A DNA stretch of 38,202 nucleotides from Clostridiales bacterium UBA1758 (GCA_002315595.1 DCHG01000028.1:26988-65189); one strand, 5' to 3'. Counted from the stretch's first letter, positions 15,633-24,660 are shown. Program-made: numbers and translations. Notes: a model not told the origin generated them from the sequence alone.

Positions 15633-17378
15633 ATGTCCGTGTATTTTGCTCTCGCCGATGAAACCTTCAAATACGCCGCAGGCAACGCATTCTTTTTCAA
15701 CAAAAATACGGTAGAAGCAATGCCGAAAAATGCCGAACTGCTCGCCGCCAAAGGCGACACCGCCGCATTTCAACTTGTGTTACTTTCCGATGAACGAGTC
15801 GCCGTCTCCGTCGGAAAAAGCCAATGGTTTTCGCAAAAGACCGGTACCCCGGTTCTTCGCATTTCCGTCGACGCCCCGTTTGAAGCCGAGGTCAACCTGA
15901 TCGGTGCGGTTTTAGACGACGACGGTTACCGTCGTCCCGACATTCTTTTGACGCAGGACGTCATCGAAGTCGAGGGCGGGATCCCGCAAACGGTGTATTT
16001 TGAAATGATGATCCCCTTTGACGCAAAAGCGGGCAAATACGACGGCTCCGTTTCCGTCTGTCAAAGTCTGAATTTTGCCGATGAAGTAAAGATTGCGACT
16101 CTCCCCTTCTCCGTCGAGGTCGCCGATTTCGAAATGCCCGAAAAAAGCGAACGCCGCTTCCACCTCGACCTTTGGCAACACAATTCCAACATCGCACGCA
16201 AACACGATGTTTCGCTTTGGAGCGACGAACATTTTGCGGTGATGGAAAGTTATGTCAAAACACTCGGCGAACTCGGTCAAAGTGCCGCAACCGTCATCGT
16301 TGCCGACGGCACTTGGAGTGGTCAGGGCTGTATGGGCGATTACAGACGCGAAGCGAATATGTTCGAATATTCGATCATTTCGACAACGCGTTCAAAGGAT
16401 GGCAAATATTCCTACGACTACACGGCGATGCGCCGTTATATCGACCTTTGCGCCAAGTACGGCATCGACGCGGAAATCGAAGTCTTCGGTCTTGTCAATA
16501 TCTGGGGTGCGCCCCAGTATGGCTTTACCGACGAAAGGATTGAATACCCGGACGGGATGCACATTCGCTATTTTGACGAAGCGGACGGCAACTATAAGTA
16601 TATGACCAAGGTCGACGATATTGACGCGTTTATCCGTTCGCTTGCCGATTACTTCATCCACGAAGGACTGATCGACAAGGTTCGTGTTGCCGCGGATGAA
16701 CCCGGCGATATGGAACGCTTCCGCACCAGTATCACGCACCTTTTGAAGGTCGCCCCGGAATTCCGGCTCAAAGCCGCCATCAACCACGCAGAATTCATCG
16801 CTGAGTTCGGCAAAGAGATCGACGACTTTGTCCCCTTCATTCACGGACTCAGCGTCGAATACGACAAACTAATGGAATACACCGAAACCTATGCCGACAA
16901 ACGCTTTTTGTGGTATGTCTGCTGCGGTCCCGATCACCCGAATACCTTTATTTGCAGTGATCTTTTGGAGTCCCGCTTCATCGGAATTCTGACCAGTTAT
17001 ACGGGGCTTGACGGCTTCCTGCGTTGGGCGTATTCGATTTTCCCCGATCATCCGCGTGATGATCTCCGCTACGGTACATGGCATTGCGGCGACGTTAATT
17101 TCGTCTACCCCGCCTACAACGGAAAGGCTCTTTTGTCGCTCCGTTATAAACAATTAAAGCGCGGTATCGACGATTACGAACTCATCGAACTTGCCAAAGC
17201 CGAAGGTTTCGGCGAAATCGTCAAAAAAGCGTTTGACTGCGTCGTCCGTGAAAAGGATCCGCGCAAGTTGATGAAAGCCGACGGCAATCCGATCGAAAAG
17301 GAAAATATCCTCAGCCTCGATCCTGCCGATTACAAAAAAATGCGCCGTCTGATCTATTCGGCGCTTGAAAAAAAATAA
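15633..17378 (+). CDS. GH123-like / DUF4091 glycoside hydrolase
   Basis: This 581-residue protein resembles the GH123 group, whose founding members are N-acetyl-beta-galactosaminidases, and the related DUF4091 proteins. A beta-sandwich N-terminus (about 1-170) precedes a barrel. There an adjacent acidic pair, D355-E356 in RVAADEPGD, matches the Asp-Glu pair used for substrate-assisted catalysis in GH123. The C-terminus has the DUF4091-like segment with FLRWAYS, YPAYNGKALLSLRYKQL and RGIDDYELIELA. There is no signal peptide. It lies 20 nt after copy 1 with an AGGAG site. An N-acetylhexosaminide substrate would fit the nagB gene in the same operon, but this is inference. Confidence 0.78.
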   Translation: MSVYFALADETFKYAAGNAFFFNKNTVEAMPKNAELLAAKGDTAAFQLVLLSDERVAVSVGKSQWFSQKTGTPVLRISVDAPFEAEVNLIGAVLDDDGYRRPDILLTQDVIEVEGGIPQTVYFEMMIPFDAKAGKYDGSVSVCQSLNFADEVKIATLPFSVEVADFEMPEKSERRFHLDLWQHNSNIARKHDVSLWSDEHFAVMESYVKTLGELGQSAATVIVADGTWSGQGCMGDYRREANMFEYSIISTTRSKDGKYSYDYTAMRRYIDLCAKYGIDAEIEVFGLVNIWGAPQYGFTDERIEYPDGMHIRYFDEADGNYKYMTKVDDIDAFIRSLADYFIHEGLIDKVRVAADEPGDMERFRTSITHLLKVAPEFRLKAAINHAEFIAEFGKEIDDFVPFIHGLSVEYDKLMEYTETYADKRFLWYVCCGPDHPNTFICSDLLESRFIGILTSYTGLDGFLRWAYSIFPDHPRDDLRYGTWHCGDVNFVYPAYNGKALLSLRYKQLKRGIDDYELIELAKAEGFGEIVKKAFDCVVREKDPRKLMKADGNPIEKENILSLDPADYKKMRRLIYSALEKK

Positions 17379-17410
17379 ACCACCGACTTTTTGAAAGGAA
17401 GGGTAAAATA

Positions 17411-18559
17411 ATGGAAAATCCTTATGAAATTTACAAAACCACAAAAGTCCGCCCGAGAAAGATCAAATGGGTTCTCGGAAATCCCGGTACCGGCAAATTG
17501 CCGACCACTGTCGTCGAATGGGCAAAGGCAGAAGCCAATCGCGGTGAGTACGATTTTTCCGTTCTTGACGCCGCTCTTGCGGAAGCAAAGCGTTGCGGTA
17601 AGGTCGTAGCACTCCGCGTCTGCGCCAAGGAAATTCCGGCGTGGGCGGGTGAATGTCCGAACCAGCGCGCTCTTTGCTACGCCTGCTTCATCCGTGAACT
17701 TTCTTCCCGTTACGACACCAACCCGCTTCTTTACACCGTGGATGTCACCCTGCCGGAATGTGAATGTGTCATCTCCGAGCCGAACCTTCACACCGTTGTG
17801 GATGCGTTCCTTTCATTCAATTTCACCTACAAACTCATCAGCATCAAGTGCGGCAGAGTCGCCAAATACCTCAGCGATACCGATATGCGCGGTGTCGGAC
17901 TCGTTCTCGACGCCCGTGACGGCGACTGGGAATACTTCGGCGAACAACTCGCCAAACTGAACTTCCAAGATATTTGGGAATATTCCCCGATCCGACTGAT
18001 CGCCAAGGATGTCGACGAAAAATTGCAGGCGGAAGCAACCCGTTGGCACGTTTCCATCATCGACGTCACCGGCGAAGTCGACGATGTTTGGGCGGAAAAC
18101 CTCGGCTACCGTTTGGAAATCCGTCGTATCACCCACCCGGCAACCATCTCCACCGGCGGCGCACTCCCGCTTCGCTTCTGGATGACCAATGTCGGTACCG
18201 CGCCGTGCTATGACGACGTTCGCCTTTATACCCGTCTTACCCGCCCGGATATTGACGACGAATGCACCATCGAACACGACTTCAACTGCATGGGATGGAT
18301 CCCGGGCGACGCAATCTTCAACGAAATCGTCACCGTCGATCCGCTGCCGACCGGTCACTACACGCTCGAATTCGGCTTCTTCAATGCCGATAGCGAAACG
18401 CCGGTCATTCTCGGTGTTGAAAACCGCCTTTCCGACGGCTTCTACTTCTTCTCCGAAATCGACCTCGACGATACCGAGCGTCCCGAAATGTACGACGCGT
18501 TCGATGTTGTCTACCCGGACGGCTACTATCCGCTTGAAGATCCGAAGATCCCGGTGTGA
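17411..18559 (+). CDS. Divergent DUF4832-type protein lacking catalytic glutamates (copy 2)
   Basis: This 382-residue protein is related to its neighbours at 14269 and 18566, most clearly in the C-terminal beta domain, which starts near LGYRLEIRRITHPA. The barrel half is about 60 residues shorter. The WGEGGG segment is replaced by one around LPECECVI, and the FEACW, HDPRS and LGDMGG segments are absent. It may be non-catalytic (binding or scaffold) or use other residues. Unusually many cysteines lie in residues 55-120. GAAAGGAAGG precedes the ATG by about 8 nt. It ends in TGATGA, 6 nt before the next start. Confidence 0.7.
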   Translation: MENPYEIYKTTKVRPRKIKWVLGNPGTGKLPTTVVEWAKAEANRGEYDFSVLDAALAEAKRCGKVVALRVCAKEIPAWAGECPNQRALCYACFIRELSSRYDTNPLLYTVDVTLPECECVISEPNLHTVVDAFLSFNFTYKLISIKCGRVAKYLSDTDMRGVGLVLDARDGDWEYFGEQLAKLNFQDIWEYSPIRLIAKDVDEKLQAEATRWHVSIIDVTGEVDDVWAENLGYRLEIRRITHPATISTGGALPLRFWMTNVGTAPCYDDVRLYTRLTRPDIDDECTIEHDFNCMGWIPGDAIFNEIVTVDPLPTGHYTLEFGFFNADSETPVILGVENRLSDGFYFFSEIDLDDTERPEMYDAFDVVYPDGYYPLEDPKIPV

Positions 18560-18565
18560 TGAAAA

Positions 18566-19882
18566 ATGGCTACAATATTTCCGAAACGCATTGACGATGT
18601 TTTGACCAATCCGGGCATTGGCTTTTTCGGCTCGCAGAAGTTGATGAGCAACCCGGATGTGGTCTTGACGCGTAAAAATGAACCCGTTGACAAATATATT
18701 TTCAACGAGAACGGAAAAACGCTCAATCATCCCGACTCCACGGTGATGTATAAGATGCTTCGCTGGATGGATTTGGAACCCGAACAGGGCAAATTCGATT
18801 GGTCAACTGCGGATAATTTTATTGAGACTGCGAAAGGTTTCGGCTGTACTGCCGTCCTTTCGCTCTCCCCCTATTCCATTCCCGAACAGTACGATGTTCC
18901 CGAATGGATGCGGAAACTCCGCCCCGACGATCAGCCGGATTTTGTCTTTTGGCGTGTCACCCCCGATGAGGAGTACGCCGACTGGTTTTGCAAACTGGTC
19001 AAGGCGTTCGGCGAACGCTATGACGGACACCCGCAGGTGGAAAACATAGACCTGACCATCATCGGCGCATGGGGCGAAGGCGGTGGGACGGAGTTCCTTG
19101 ACGAGCCGATTTTGCATCGCATCATCGACTCCTATTTCGACGCCTTCAAGCAGACGCCGATGTGCATTATGCTCCACGATCCACGTTCGGCGGATTATGC
19201 CCTTTCGCACAACCGTCCGCTTGGTTATCGACTTGACTGTCTCGGCGATATGGGCGGCTTCCACGCCGACGACTGGACGCATATGTTCGACTTCTACCCG
19301 CAAATTCTCGGCAATACAGGCTTTGGCGAGGTTTGGAAAAATGCGCCCGTCTGCTTTGAGGTCTGCTGGGTTATGAGCGACTGGTACCGTCATAACTGGG
19401 ATATGGACTATATCATCGACGAAAGTCTGAAATGGCATATCTCACGTTATAACGAAAAAGGCGATCCCGTGCCCGAAGCATGGAAGGACAAAGTCGAGCG
19501 TTGGCTGAAAAAAATGGGCTACCGCTTTGAGGTTCGCTCCTGCGATTTTTCCGATTTTGCGGATGACGAACTTTGCGTAAAAACTCATTTTGTCAATGTC
19601 GGCGTCGCCTGCCCGTACTACAACTATCCATACACGGTGCGTCTTGAAGGTGAAAACGGAACGTTCGAATTCTCCCCTATCGTCCATGACACACGCAAAT
19701 GGATGCCCGGCGAAGACGTCGTATGCGACGATTGCATTGATGTCAGTGCCGTTCCGTCGGGTGATTATGAAATTCAGATCGGTCTGAAATATTGGAACGA
19801 TTTCATCGGCAATGTCAAACTCGCCATTGAAGGACGCAATGCCGAAGGATTTTATCCAATGGGAAAAGTGAAAATCAAATGA
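18566..19882 (+). CDS. DUF4832-type TIM-barrel glycosidase-like protein (copy 3)
   Basis: This 438-residue close paralog of the 14269 gene has the same layout. RWMDLEP lies near the N-terminus, the candidate acid/base is E171 in GAWGEGGG, HDPRS and LGDMGG follow, and the candidate nucleophile is E265 in CFEVCW. A DUF4832-type C-terminal beta domain follows KKMGYRFEVRS. There is no signal peptide. Its start is 6 nt after the copy 2 stop, so translation is probably coupled. Keeping both glutamates while differing in loops suggests a related but different glycosidic bond or sugar. The reaction has not been identified. Confidence 0.78.
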   Translation: MATIFPKRIDDVLTNPGIGFFGSQKLMSNPDVVLTRKNEPVDKYIFNENGKTLNHPDSTVMYKMLRWMDLEPEQGKFDWSTADNFIETAKGFGCTAVLSLSPYSIPEQYDVPEWMRKLRPDDQPDFVFWRVTPDEEYADWFCKLVKAFGERYDGHPQVENIDLTIIGAWGEGGGTEFLDEPILHRIIDSYFDAFKQTPMCIMLHDPRSADYALSHNRPLGYRLDCLGDMGGFHADDWTHMFDFYPQILGNTGFGEVWKNAPVCFEVCWVMSDWYRHNWDMDYIIDESLKWHISRYNEKGDPVPEAWKDKVERWLKKMGYRFEVRSCDFSDFADDELCVKTHFVNVGVACPYYNYPYTVRLEGENGTFEFSPIVHDTRKWMPGEDVVCDDCIDVSAVPSGDYEIQIGLKYWNDFIGNVKLAIEGRNAEGFYPMGKVKIK

Positions 19883-19886
19883 ATGC

Positions 19887-19923
19887 TGTGCTGTGGGGTG
19901 AGTCTGCCTCACAGCACATTTTT
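19887..19923 (+). terminator. Intra-operon terminator/attenuator
   Basis: TGTGCTGTGGGG and CCTCACAGCACA form a 12-bp stem with one G-T pair and an 8-nt loop, followed directly by TTTTT. It starts 4 nt after the copy 3 stop and ends just before the ribosome site of the ROK kinase. It should reduce, or conditionally control, read-through into the kinase-GH4-nagB half. Confidence 0.85.
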
Positions 19924-19933
19924 GAAGGGTATT

Positions 19934-20899
19934 ATGGAAAATAAAAAATATGTCACGGGCATTGATCAGGGTGGAACGAAGATCCTCATCGGCAATGTCA
20001 CCGTCGACGGCGAGGTATTGATTGAAAAGCGGTACCCGATGGATCGCAGTACGCGTGAAACATCGCTTGCTTCGCTTTACAATGCCGCCGAAGACTTTTT
20101 GAGCAATCAGTCCGCAGATTATGCGCCGATTGCCGTCGGCGTCGGTCTGGTCGGTCACATCGACTTCAAAAAAGGCATTTGGGTGAACAGTATGAACATC
20201 CCGATCCGTTCGCCGGAGCCGGTTGCGGACAAATTGAAAAAAATCTTCGGTGTGCCTGTCTTTTGCGACAACGACGTCCATTCCGCCGCAATTGCCGAAT
20301 TGAAACTCGGCGCAGGTAAAAAATACGACGATTTCATCTATTTGAGCGTCGGCACCGGTATGGCTGCGGGCGTGATCAGCGACGGCAAACTCATCCGCGG
20401 TGCCGCGAATTACGCGGGCGAAATCGGGCATTTCTATTCGGGTGACGACTCCGTACCCTGCGTCTGCGGACGAAAGGGATGTATTGAGGCGATGTGTTCC
20501 GGCGGCGGTCTGATCGGCGAAGCAAGGCGGCTCATGCCCGAATATCCGAGCACGGTGCTTTCCCGCTACGACGCGGAAGGCAGGCTTCATTCCCATTCGA
20601 TCTTTGACGCCGCATCGGAAGGTGACGAATTGGCGAAGTTTTTGACGGATCGTGCAGTACGAGTCCTCGGCAATATGCTCGCAGACACGATCAACCTTCT
20701 CAACCCGCCTGCGGTCGTTTTCGGCGGAGGTGTGTTCACCCACCCGTTCTACCTGCCCGCGGTACGGGATTACGCCTTGGCGCACGCCACGCCCGTTTCA
20801 CGCAGTGCCGTGAAGGAAATGTTTGTCAGTGAATTAGACGCCGCAAAACTCGGCCTGATCGGTGCCGCTATGGTCGCGTTGGACGGATTAGAAAGATAG
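19934..20899 (+). CDS. ROK family sugar kinase
   Basis: This 321-residue cytoplasmic kinase has the ROK phosphate loop TGIDQGGTKILIG near the N-terminus. The zinc-site pattern is GEIGH followed by CVCGRKGC. Context with NagB suggests an amino sugar or N-acylated amino sugar as substrate, but ROK specificity cannot be read from the sequence. The ATG at 19934 follows GAAGGG; an upstream in-frame start would lie in the terminator stem. The stop is TAG, uncommon in this window. The frame then stays open through 15 nt directly into the GH4 gene. Confidence 0.87.
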   Translation: MENKKYVTGIDQGGTKILIGNVTVDGEVLIEKRYPMDRSTRETSLASLYNAAEDFLSNQSADYAPIAVGVGLVGHIDFKKGIWVNSMNIPIRSPEPVADKLKKIFGVPVFCDNDVHSAAIAELKLGAGKKYDDFIYLSVGTGMAAGVISDGKLIRGAANYAGEIGHFYSGDDSVPCVCGRKGCIEAMCSGGGLIGEARRLMPEYPSTVLSRYDAEGRLHSHSIFDAASEGDELAKFLTDRAVRVLGNMLADTINLLNPPAVVFGGGVFTHPFYLPAVRDYALAHATPVSRSAVKEMFVSELDAAKLGLIGAAMVALDGLER

Positions 20900-20914
20900 G
20901 AAAGGAAGAAAACT

Positions 20915-22243
20915 ATGGAAAAGAAAAAAATCGTACTCATCGGCGCAGGAAGCGCCATGTTTACGCAGGGGCTTGTGATGGATCTCATTGAGCATGAATG
21001 GGACGTCAAATGGTCGCTTGCGCTATGTGACATTGATCCGAACATTCTCAAACCGATGGAACGCCTCGTCCGAAAAATGCTTGACCAGCAACATTCCGAC
21101 ATTGAACTGACCGCATCCGTCGACCGTTGTGATGTATTGCCCGGTGCGGATTTTGTCGTTTCGACGATCGGCGTCGGCGGCAGACGCGCATGGGAGCAAG
21201 ATGTTTTCATTCCGCGCAAATACGGCATTTATCAGCCCGTCGGCGACAGTGTTGCCCCCGGTGGTATGTCCCGTTCGCTCCGTATGATCCCGGCTTTGAT
21301 CGCGATTACCGAGGATATTATGCGGCTTTGCCCGAACGCGTATTTTTTCAACTACGCCAACCCGATGACCGCCAACTGCCGTGCAATCAACAAAGCCACG
21401 GGCTTCCCCGTCGTCGGTCTTTGCCACGGCGTCAAAAACGGTCAGCGTCGTATGGCAGGGTATCTCGGTATCGACGCGTCGAAATTCCAAGTCTACGCCG
21501 CCGGACTCAACCACATGGTCTTCGCGTATGATTTCCGTCTTGACGGAAAGGACGCACGCCCATTATTCGACGCAAAATTCGCCGTCGACGAAGCGAAGCC
21601 GAATTCCACCTTTGCTCTCGCCCTCGGCCCGCTTTCGCGTGAACTTTATCACCGTTACGGCGTTCTGCCGGTCTCCGACGACCGACATTATTCCGAATTC
21701 ACCTCGGCGTATTTCGGAAAAGGTGCGTATTTCGGACGCACGCTTGGCATTGAGTCGTATTCGTTTGAAGCGACGATCAAGGGCGGCGACGACATTTACG
21801 ACGAAGTTTTGGCGCTTGCCGCCTCCGATCAGCCGTTGCCGGATACCTTCTTCTCTCGCTTGGAGGGTGAACACGAGGAACTTTGCAACATCATCGACTG
21901 TTTGATGCACGACGGCAGAAAGGCGTTCTACGTCAATCTTCCAAACCGTGGCGTCATCAATGGGATTGCCGACGATACCGTGGTCGAATCGCTTGCCCTT
22001 TGCGGAGGTCGCGGATTTATCCGCACGGATTGCGTTGATCTCAGTCCCGCACTGATCTCGATCATCGCAAAACACGCTATGATCGACGAACTCATCGTCG
22101 AAGCCGCCCTCACGGGAAACCGCGACTGCTTTATCGAAGCGATCTTGCAGGGCGGCTATCTCAACGACCGCGACAAGATCGCACAAATGGCTGACAAAAT
22201 GCTGGAAGCGCAGGCGGAATACCTGCCACAGTTCAAAAAATAA
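20915..22243 (+). CDS. GH4 family NAD-dependent glycosidase
   Basis: GH4 enzymes cleave glycosides by transient oxidation at C3 with NAD and a divalent metal bound by Cys and His. The 442 residues show the dinucleotide loop VLIGAGSAMFTQGL near the N-terminus, D41 at the end of the second strand, NPM at 149-151, C170 in LCHG and H200 in GLNH. GH4 includes alpha-glucosidases, alpha-galactosidases, alpha-glucuronidases and 6-phospho-glycosidases; this one cannot be placed among them by eye. AGGAAAGG precedes the ATG. It sits 15 nt after the ROK kinase and 16 nt before nagB, so it acts in the same pathway. No PTS gene is nearby. Confidence 0.88.
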   Translation: MEKKKIVLIGAGSAMFTQGLVMDLIEHEWDVKWSLALCDIDPNILKPMERLVRKMLDQQHSDIELTASVDRCDVLPGADFVVSTIGVGGRRAWEQDVFIPRKYGIYQPVGDSVAPGGMSRSLRMIPALIAITEDIMRLCPNAYFFNYANPMTANCRAINKATGFPVVGLCHGVKNGQRRMAGYLGIDASKFQVYAAGLNHMVFAYDFRLDGKDARPLFDAKFAVDEAKPNSTFALALGPLSRELYHRYGVLPVSDDRHYSEFTSAYFGKGAYFGRTLGIESYSFEATIKGGDDIYDEVLALAASDQPLPDTFFSRLEGEHEELCNIIDCLMHDGRKAFYVNLPNRGVINGIADDTVVESLALCGGRGFIRTDCVDLSPALISIIAKHAMIDELIVEAALTGNRDCFIEAILQGGYLNDRDKIAQMADKMLEAQAEYLPQFKK

Positions 22244-22259
22244 GAAAGAAGTAACGAAA

Positions 22260-23012
22260 ATGAGATTGATCATCAAAAAAACCGAACACGAAGTCGATGT
22301 CGCCTGCGCAATGCAGGTGGCGGCGCAGGTCACCCTCAAACCGAATTCCACCATCGGTCTTGCCACCGGCAACACCACCATCGGCATCCACGATGAAATG
22401 GTACGCGCCCACACCGATTTCGGCGTTGACTATTCGCGTGTAAAGACCTGTAACCTCGACGAATACGTCGGTTTGGACGCAAAACTTCCGTCGAGTTGCC
22501 GCTACCGTATCAACAAAGGTCTATTGGAACGCATCAACATCAAAATGGAAAATACCTATGTCCCGAACGGTCTGACAGAGCCGATCGAAAATGAGATGAA
22601 GACCTTTGCCGAAACCGTCGAACGCTTTGGCGGCATTGACCTTCAAGTGCTTTCCATCGGCTCCAACGGGCATATTGCCTTCAACGAACCCGGCACGCCG
22701 TTTGAAAGCGGAATTCACCTTGCGCCGATCTCCCAAAGCACGGTCAAGGCAAAGGCAGAATTGTTCGGCGGTGAACAAAATGTTCCGAAATACGGCATTT
22801 CCGTCGGTCTTCGTGACATTATGATGATGAAAAAGATCCTGCTTGTCGCAAAGGGTAAGGACAAAGCCGACGCGATTTTCAAAACGCTTGCCGGGCCGAT
22901 CACGACCGATGTGCCGTCGTCCGAGTTGCAGTTGCACCGCGACCTCATCGTCATCATCGACGAAGCCGCCGCTTCCCTGCTCCCCGCCGAAATCAAAGCG
23001 TTGGCAGAATAA
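22260..23012 (+). CDS. nagB: Glucosamine-6-phosphate deaminase
   Basis: NagB converts glucosamine-6-phosphate to fructose-6-phosphate and ammonia, joining amino-sugar catabolism to glycolysis. The 250-residue length is normal. Landmarks are the phosphate loop GLATGNTT (33-40), the catalytic segment NLDEYVG with D67-E68, and SIGSNGHIAFNEPG (132-145) with H138 and E143. VPSSELQLH follows near the C-terminus. It closes the plus-strand operon and is followed by a strong terminator. NagA (deacetylase) is not in the window, so GlcNAc-6-phosphate would need an enzyme encoded elsewhere, or free glucosamine is the intermediate. Confidence 0.93.
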   Translation: MRLIIKKTEHEVDVACAMQVAAQVTLKPNSTIGLATGNTTIGIHDEMVRAHTDFGVDYSRVKTCNLDEYVGLDAKLPSSCRYRINKGLLERINIKMENTYVPNGLTEPIENEMKTFAETVERFGGIDLQVLSIGSNGHIAFNEPGTPFESGIHLAPISQSTVKAKAELFGGEQNVPKYGISVGLRDIMMMKKILLVAKGKDKADAIFKTLAGPITTDVPSSELQLHRDLIVIIDEAAASLLPAEIKALAE

Positions 23013-23030
23013 AATAACCGATCCATATAA

Positions 23031-23066
23031 AAACGCCGTGGTGAAAACCACGGCGTTTGCTTTTTA
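23031..23066. terminator. Terminator between nagB and the DUF1846 gene
   Basis: AAACGCCGTGGT-GAAA-ACCACGGCGTTT is a perfect 12-bp stem with a GNRA loop. It is followed on the plus strand by GCTTTTT. It separates convergent genes and may work in both directions. Confidence 0.93.
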
Positions 23067-23079
23067 TTCGAAAAACAGA

Positions 23080-24561
23080 TCACACATAAAAGAGATCTTT
23101 GGTCGGATATTCCGGCTCGCAGGTGACATTGACACGCAGACGGCGGAATACATCTTCGTCCGCGCCCGTCAGCATATGTGAACAGTGAATTTCGCAACCC
23201 GAAAGAAGTTTCAGTTTCGAAAGCGCGTGTTCAGCGACCGGGTTGGTGGCGGCACAGATCGAAAGTGCGATCAAAACTTCTTCGAGGTTGAGTTTGCTTG
23301 TCTTATACGCAAGCGTTTCGCCCTTGATGCGTAGGATCGGCTCGATAATGATCGGTGCGATGAGTTTCATTTCATCGGGGATGCCCGCAAGTTCTTTGAG
23401 CGAGTTGACGACGGCGCCGGCACAGGAGTCCATCAGTTCGGTGGATTTGCCGGTCACGATCTTGCCATTCGGCAATTCGATCGCGGTTGCGGGCGTTCCG
23501 GCTTCCGCGGATTTATCAAGTGCGGCTTTGACAACCTTGCGCTGGTCACGGCTGATGCCACATTCGTTCATAATCAGTTCCACGCGTTGTGCGGTGCCGA
23601 CATCGGCATTTCCGCTTTTGTAGTCGACAAGGGCGTGGTAGTAGCGACGAATGATTTCCTGATATGAGGCTTCACGGACGGCGTCGTCATCGTAGATGCA
23701 GTAGCCCGCCATATTGACGCCCATATCCGTCGGAGAACGGTAGACTTCCTTGCCCATAATGCGGGAAAGAATGGTGTTGACGACCGGGAAAACTTCGACA
23801 TCGCGGTTATAGTTGACCGAGGTGATACCATAGGCTTCGAGGTGGAACGGATCGATCATATTGACATCACGCAGATCGGCGGTCGCCGCCTCATACGCGA
23901 GGTTGACCGGGTGTTTCAGCGGGATGTTCCAGATCGGGAAAGTTTCGAATTTCGCGTAACCCGCCTTGACGCCGCGTTTGAATTCGTGATAAAGTTGGCT
24001 CAAACAAGTGGCGAGTTTCCCGCTTCCCGGTCCCGGTGCGGTGACGACAACAAGCGGACGGGTGGTTTCGATATAGGGGTTTGCGCCGTAGCCTTCATCG
24101 CTGACGATGGTATTGACATCCGTCGGATAGCCCTTGGTCAGGCGATGGATATACACCTTTTCGCCACGGAGTTCCAGTTTGTTTTTGAACACATCGGCGG
24201 CGTGCTGTCCTTCATACTGGGTGATGACGACGCTGTTGATTTGAATACCGAGCCCACGAAGATTATCGATGAGTCGAAGGACATCCATATCATAGGTGAT
24301 ACCGAAGTCGGCTCTGATTTTGTGGTGTTCGATGTCGCTTGCGTTGATGACGAAAATAATTTCCGCCGTATCGGCAAGTTTTTGCAGAAGTTTAACCTTC
24401 GCATTGACGTCGAAACCCGGCAAAACTCTTGCCGCGTGATAGTCGTCAAAAAGTTTACCCCCGAATTCGAGGTAAAGTTTTTCACCCGACGATTCGATCC
24501 TTTTTCGGATGTGTTCGGACTGTTTTTTCAGGTATAGATCGTTGTCGAAACCGTTGCGCAT
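23080..24561 (-). CDS. DUF1846 family protein
   Basis: This 493-residue protein matches the DUF1846 family, which is widespread in Firmicutes and has no assigned reaction. The N-terminus (FDNDLYLKKQSEHIRKRI, then LEFGGKLFDDYHA) and the glycine-rich VVTAPGPGSGKLATCLSQ segment, which resembles a nucleotide-binding loop, are characteristic. The ATG at 24561 follows GGAGAT; the 25-codon in-frame extension to 24636 runs through the promoter and is rejected. It is transcribed alone from its own promoter, convergent with nagB, and is probably unrelated to the sugar cluster. Confidence 0.88.
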   Translation of the reverse strand: MRNGFDNDLYLKKQSEHIRKRIESSGEKLYLEFGGKLFDDYHAARVLPGFDVNAKVKLLQKLADTAEIIFVINASDIEHHKIRADFGITYDMDVLRLIDNLRGLGIQINSVVITQYEGQHAADVFKNKLELRGEKVYIHRLTKGYPTDVNTIVSDEGYGANPYIETTRPLVVVTAPGPGSGKLATCLSQLYHEFKRGVKAGYAKFETFPIWNIPLKHPVNLAYEAATADLRDVNMIDPFHLEAYGITSVNYNRDVEVFPVVNTILSRIMGKEVYRSPTDMGVNMAGYCIYDDDAVREASYQEIIRRYYHALVDYKSGNADVGTAQRVELIMNECGISRDQRKVVKAALDKSAEAGTPATAIELPNGKIVTGKSTELMDSCAGAVVNSLKELAGIPDEMKLIAPIIIEPILRIKGETLAYKTSKLNLEEVLIALSICAATNPVAEHALSKLKLLSGCEIHCSHMLTGADEDVFRRLRVNVTCEPEYPTKDLFYV

Positions 24562-24592
24562 AATAACATCTCCAAAAATCAATTCGCCATTT

Positions 24593-24622
24593 ATTTTACC
24601 ACATTTCCCCTGCCGCTGACAA
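24593..24622 (-). promoter_or_regulatory. Promoter of the DUF1846 gene with overlapping palindrome
   Basis: On the minus strand TTGTCA (24617-24622) and TAAAAT (24593-24598) are 18 nt apart, with an extended TGG before the -10. The -35 element is half of a perfect 12-nt palindrome TGACAATTGTCA (24617-24628), a possible operator. Confidence 0.6.
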
Positions 24623-24660
24623 TTGTCATTTCTCACAGAATTCTAATCTTTTTTTGCAGA

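Noticed and set aside
17813..18730. Minus-strand open frame of 305 codons across copies 2 and 3 of the DUF4832-type genes
   Set aside because: It is opposite two coupled plus-strand genes and crosses their junction; there is no RBS or family motif.
19442..20785. Minus-strand open frame of 447 codons across copy 3 and the ROK kinase
   Set aside because: It spans two well-supported plus-strand genes and their terminator, has no recognisable motif and no ribosome site, so it is an antisense shadow.
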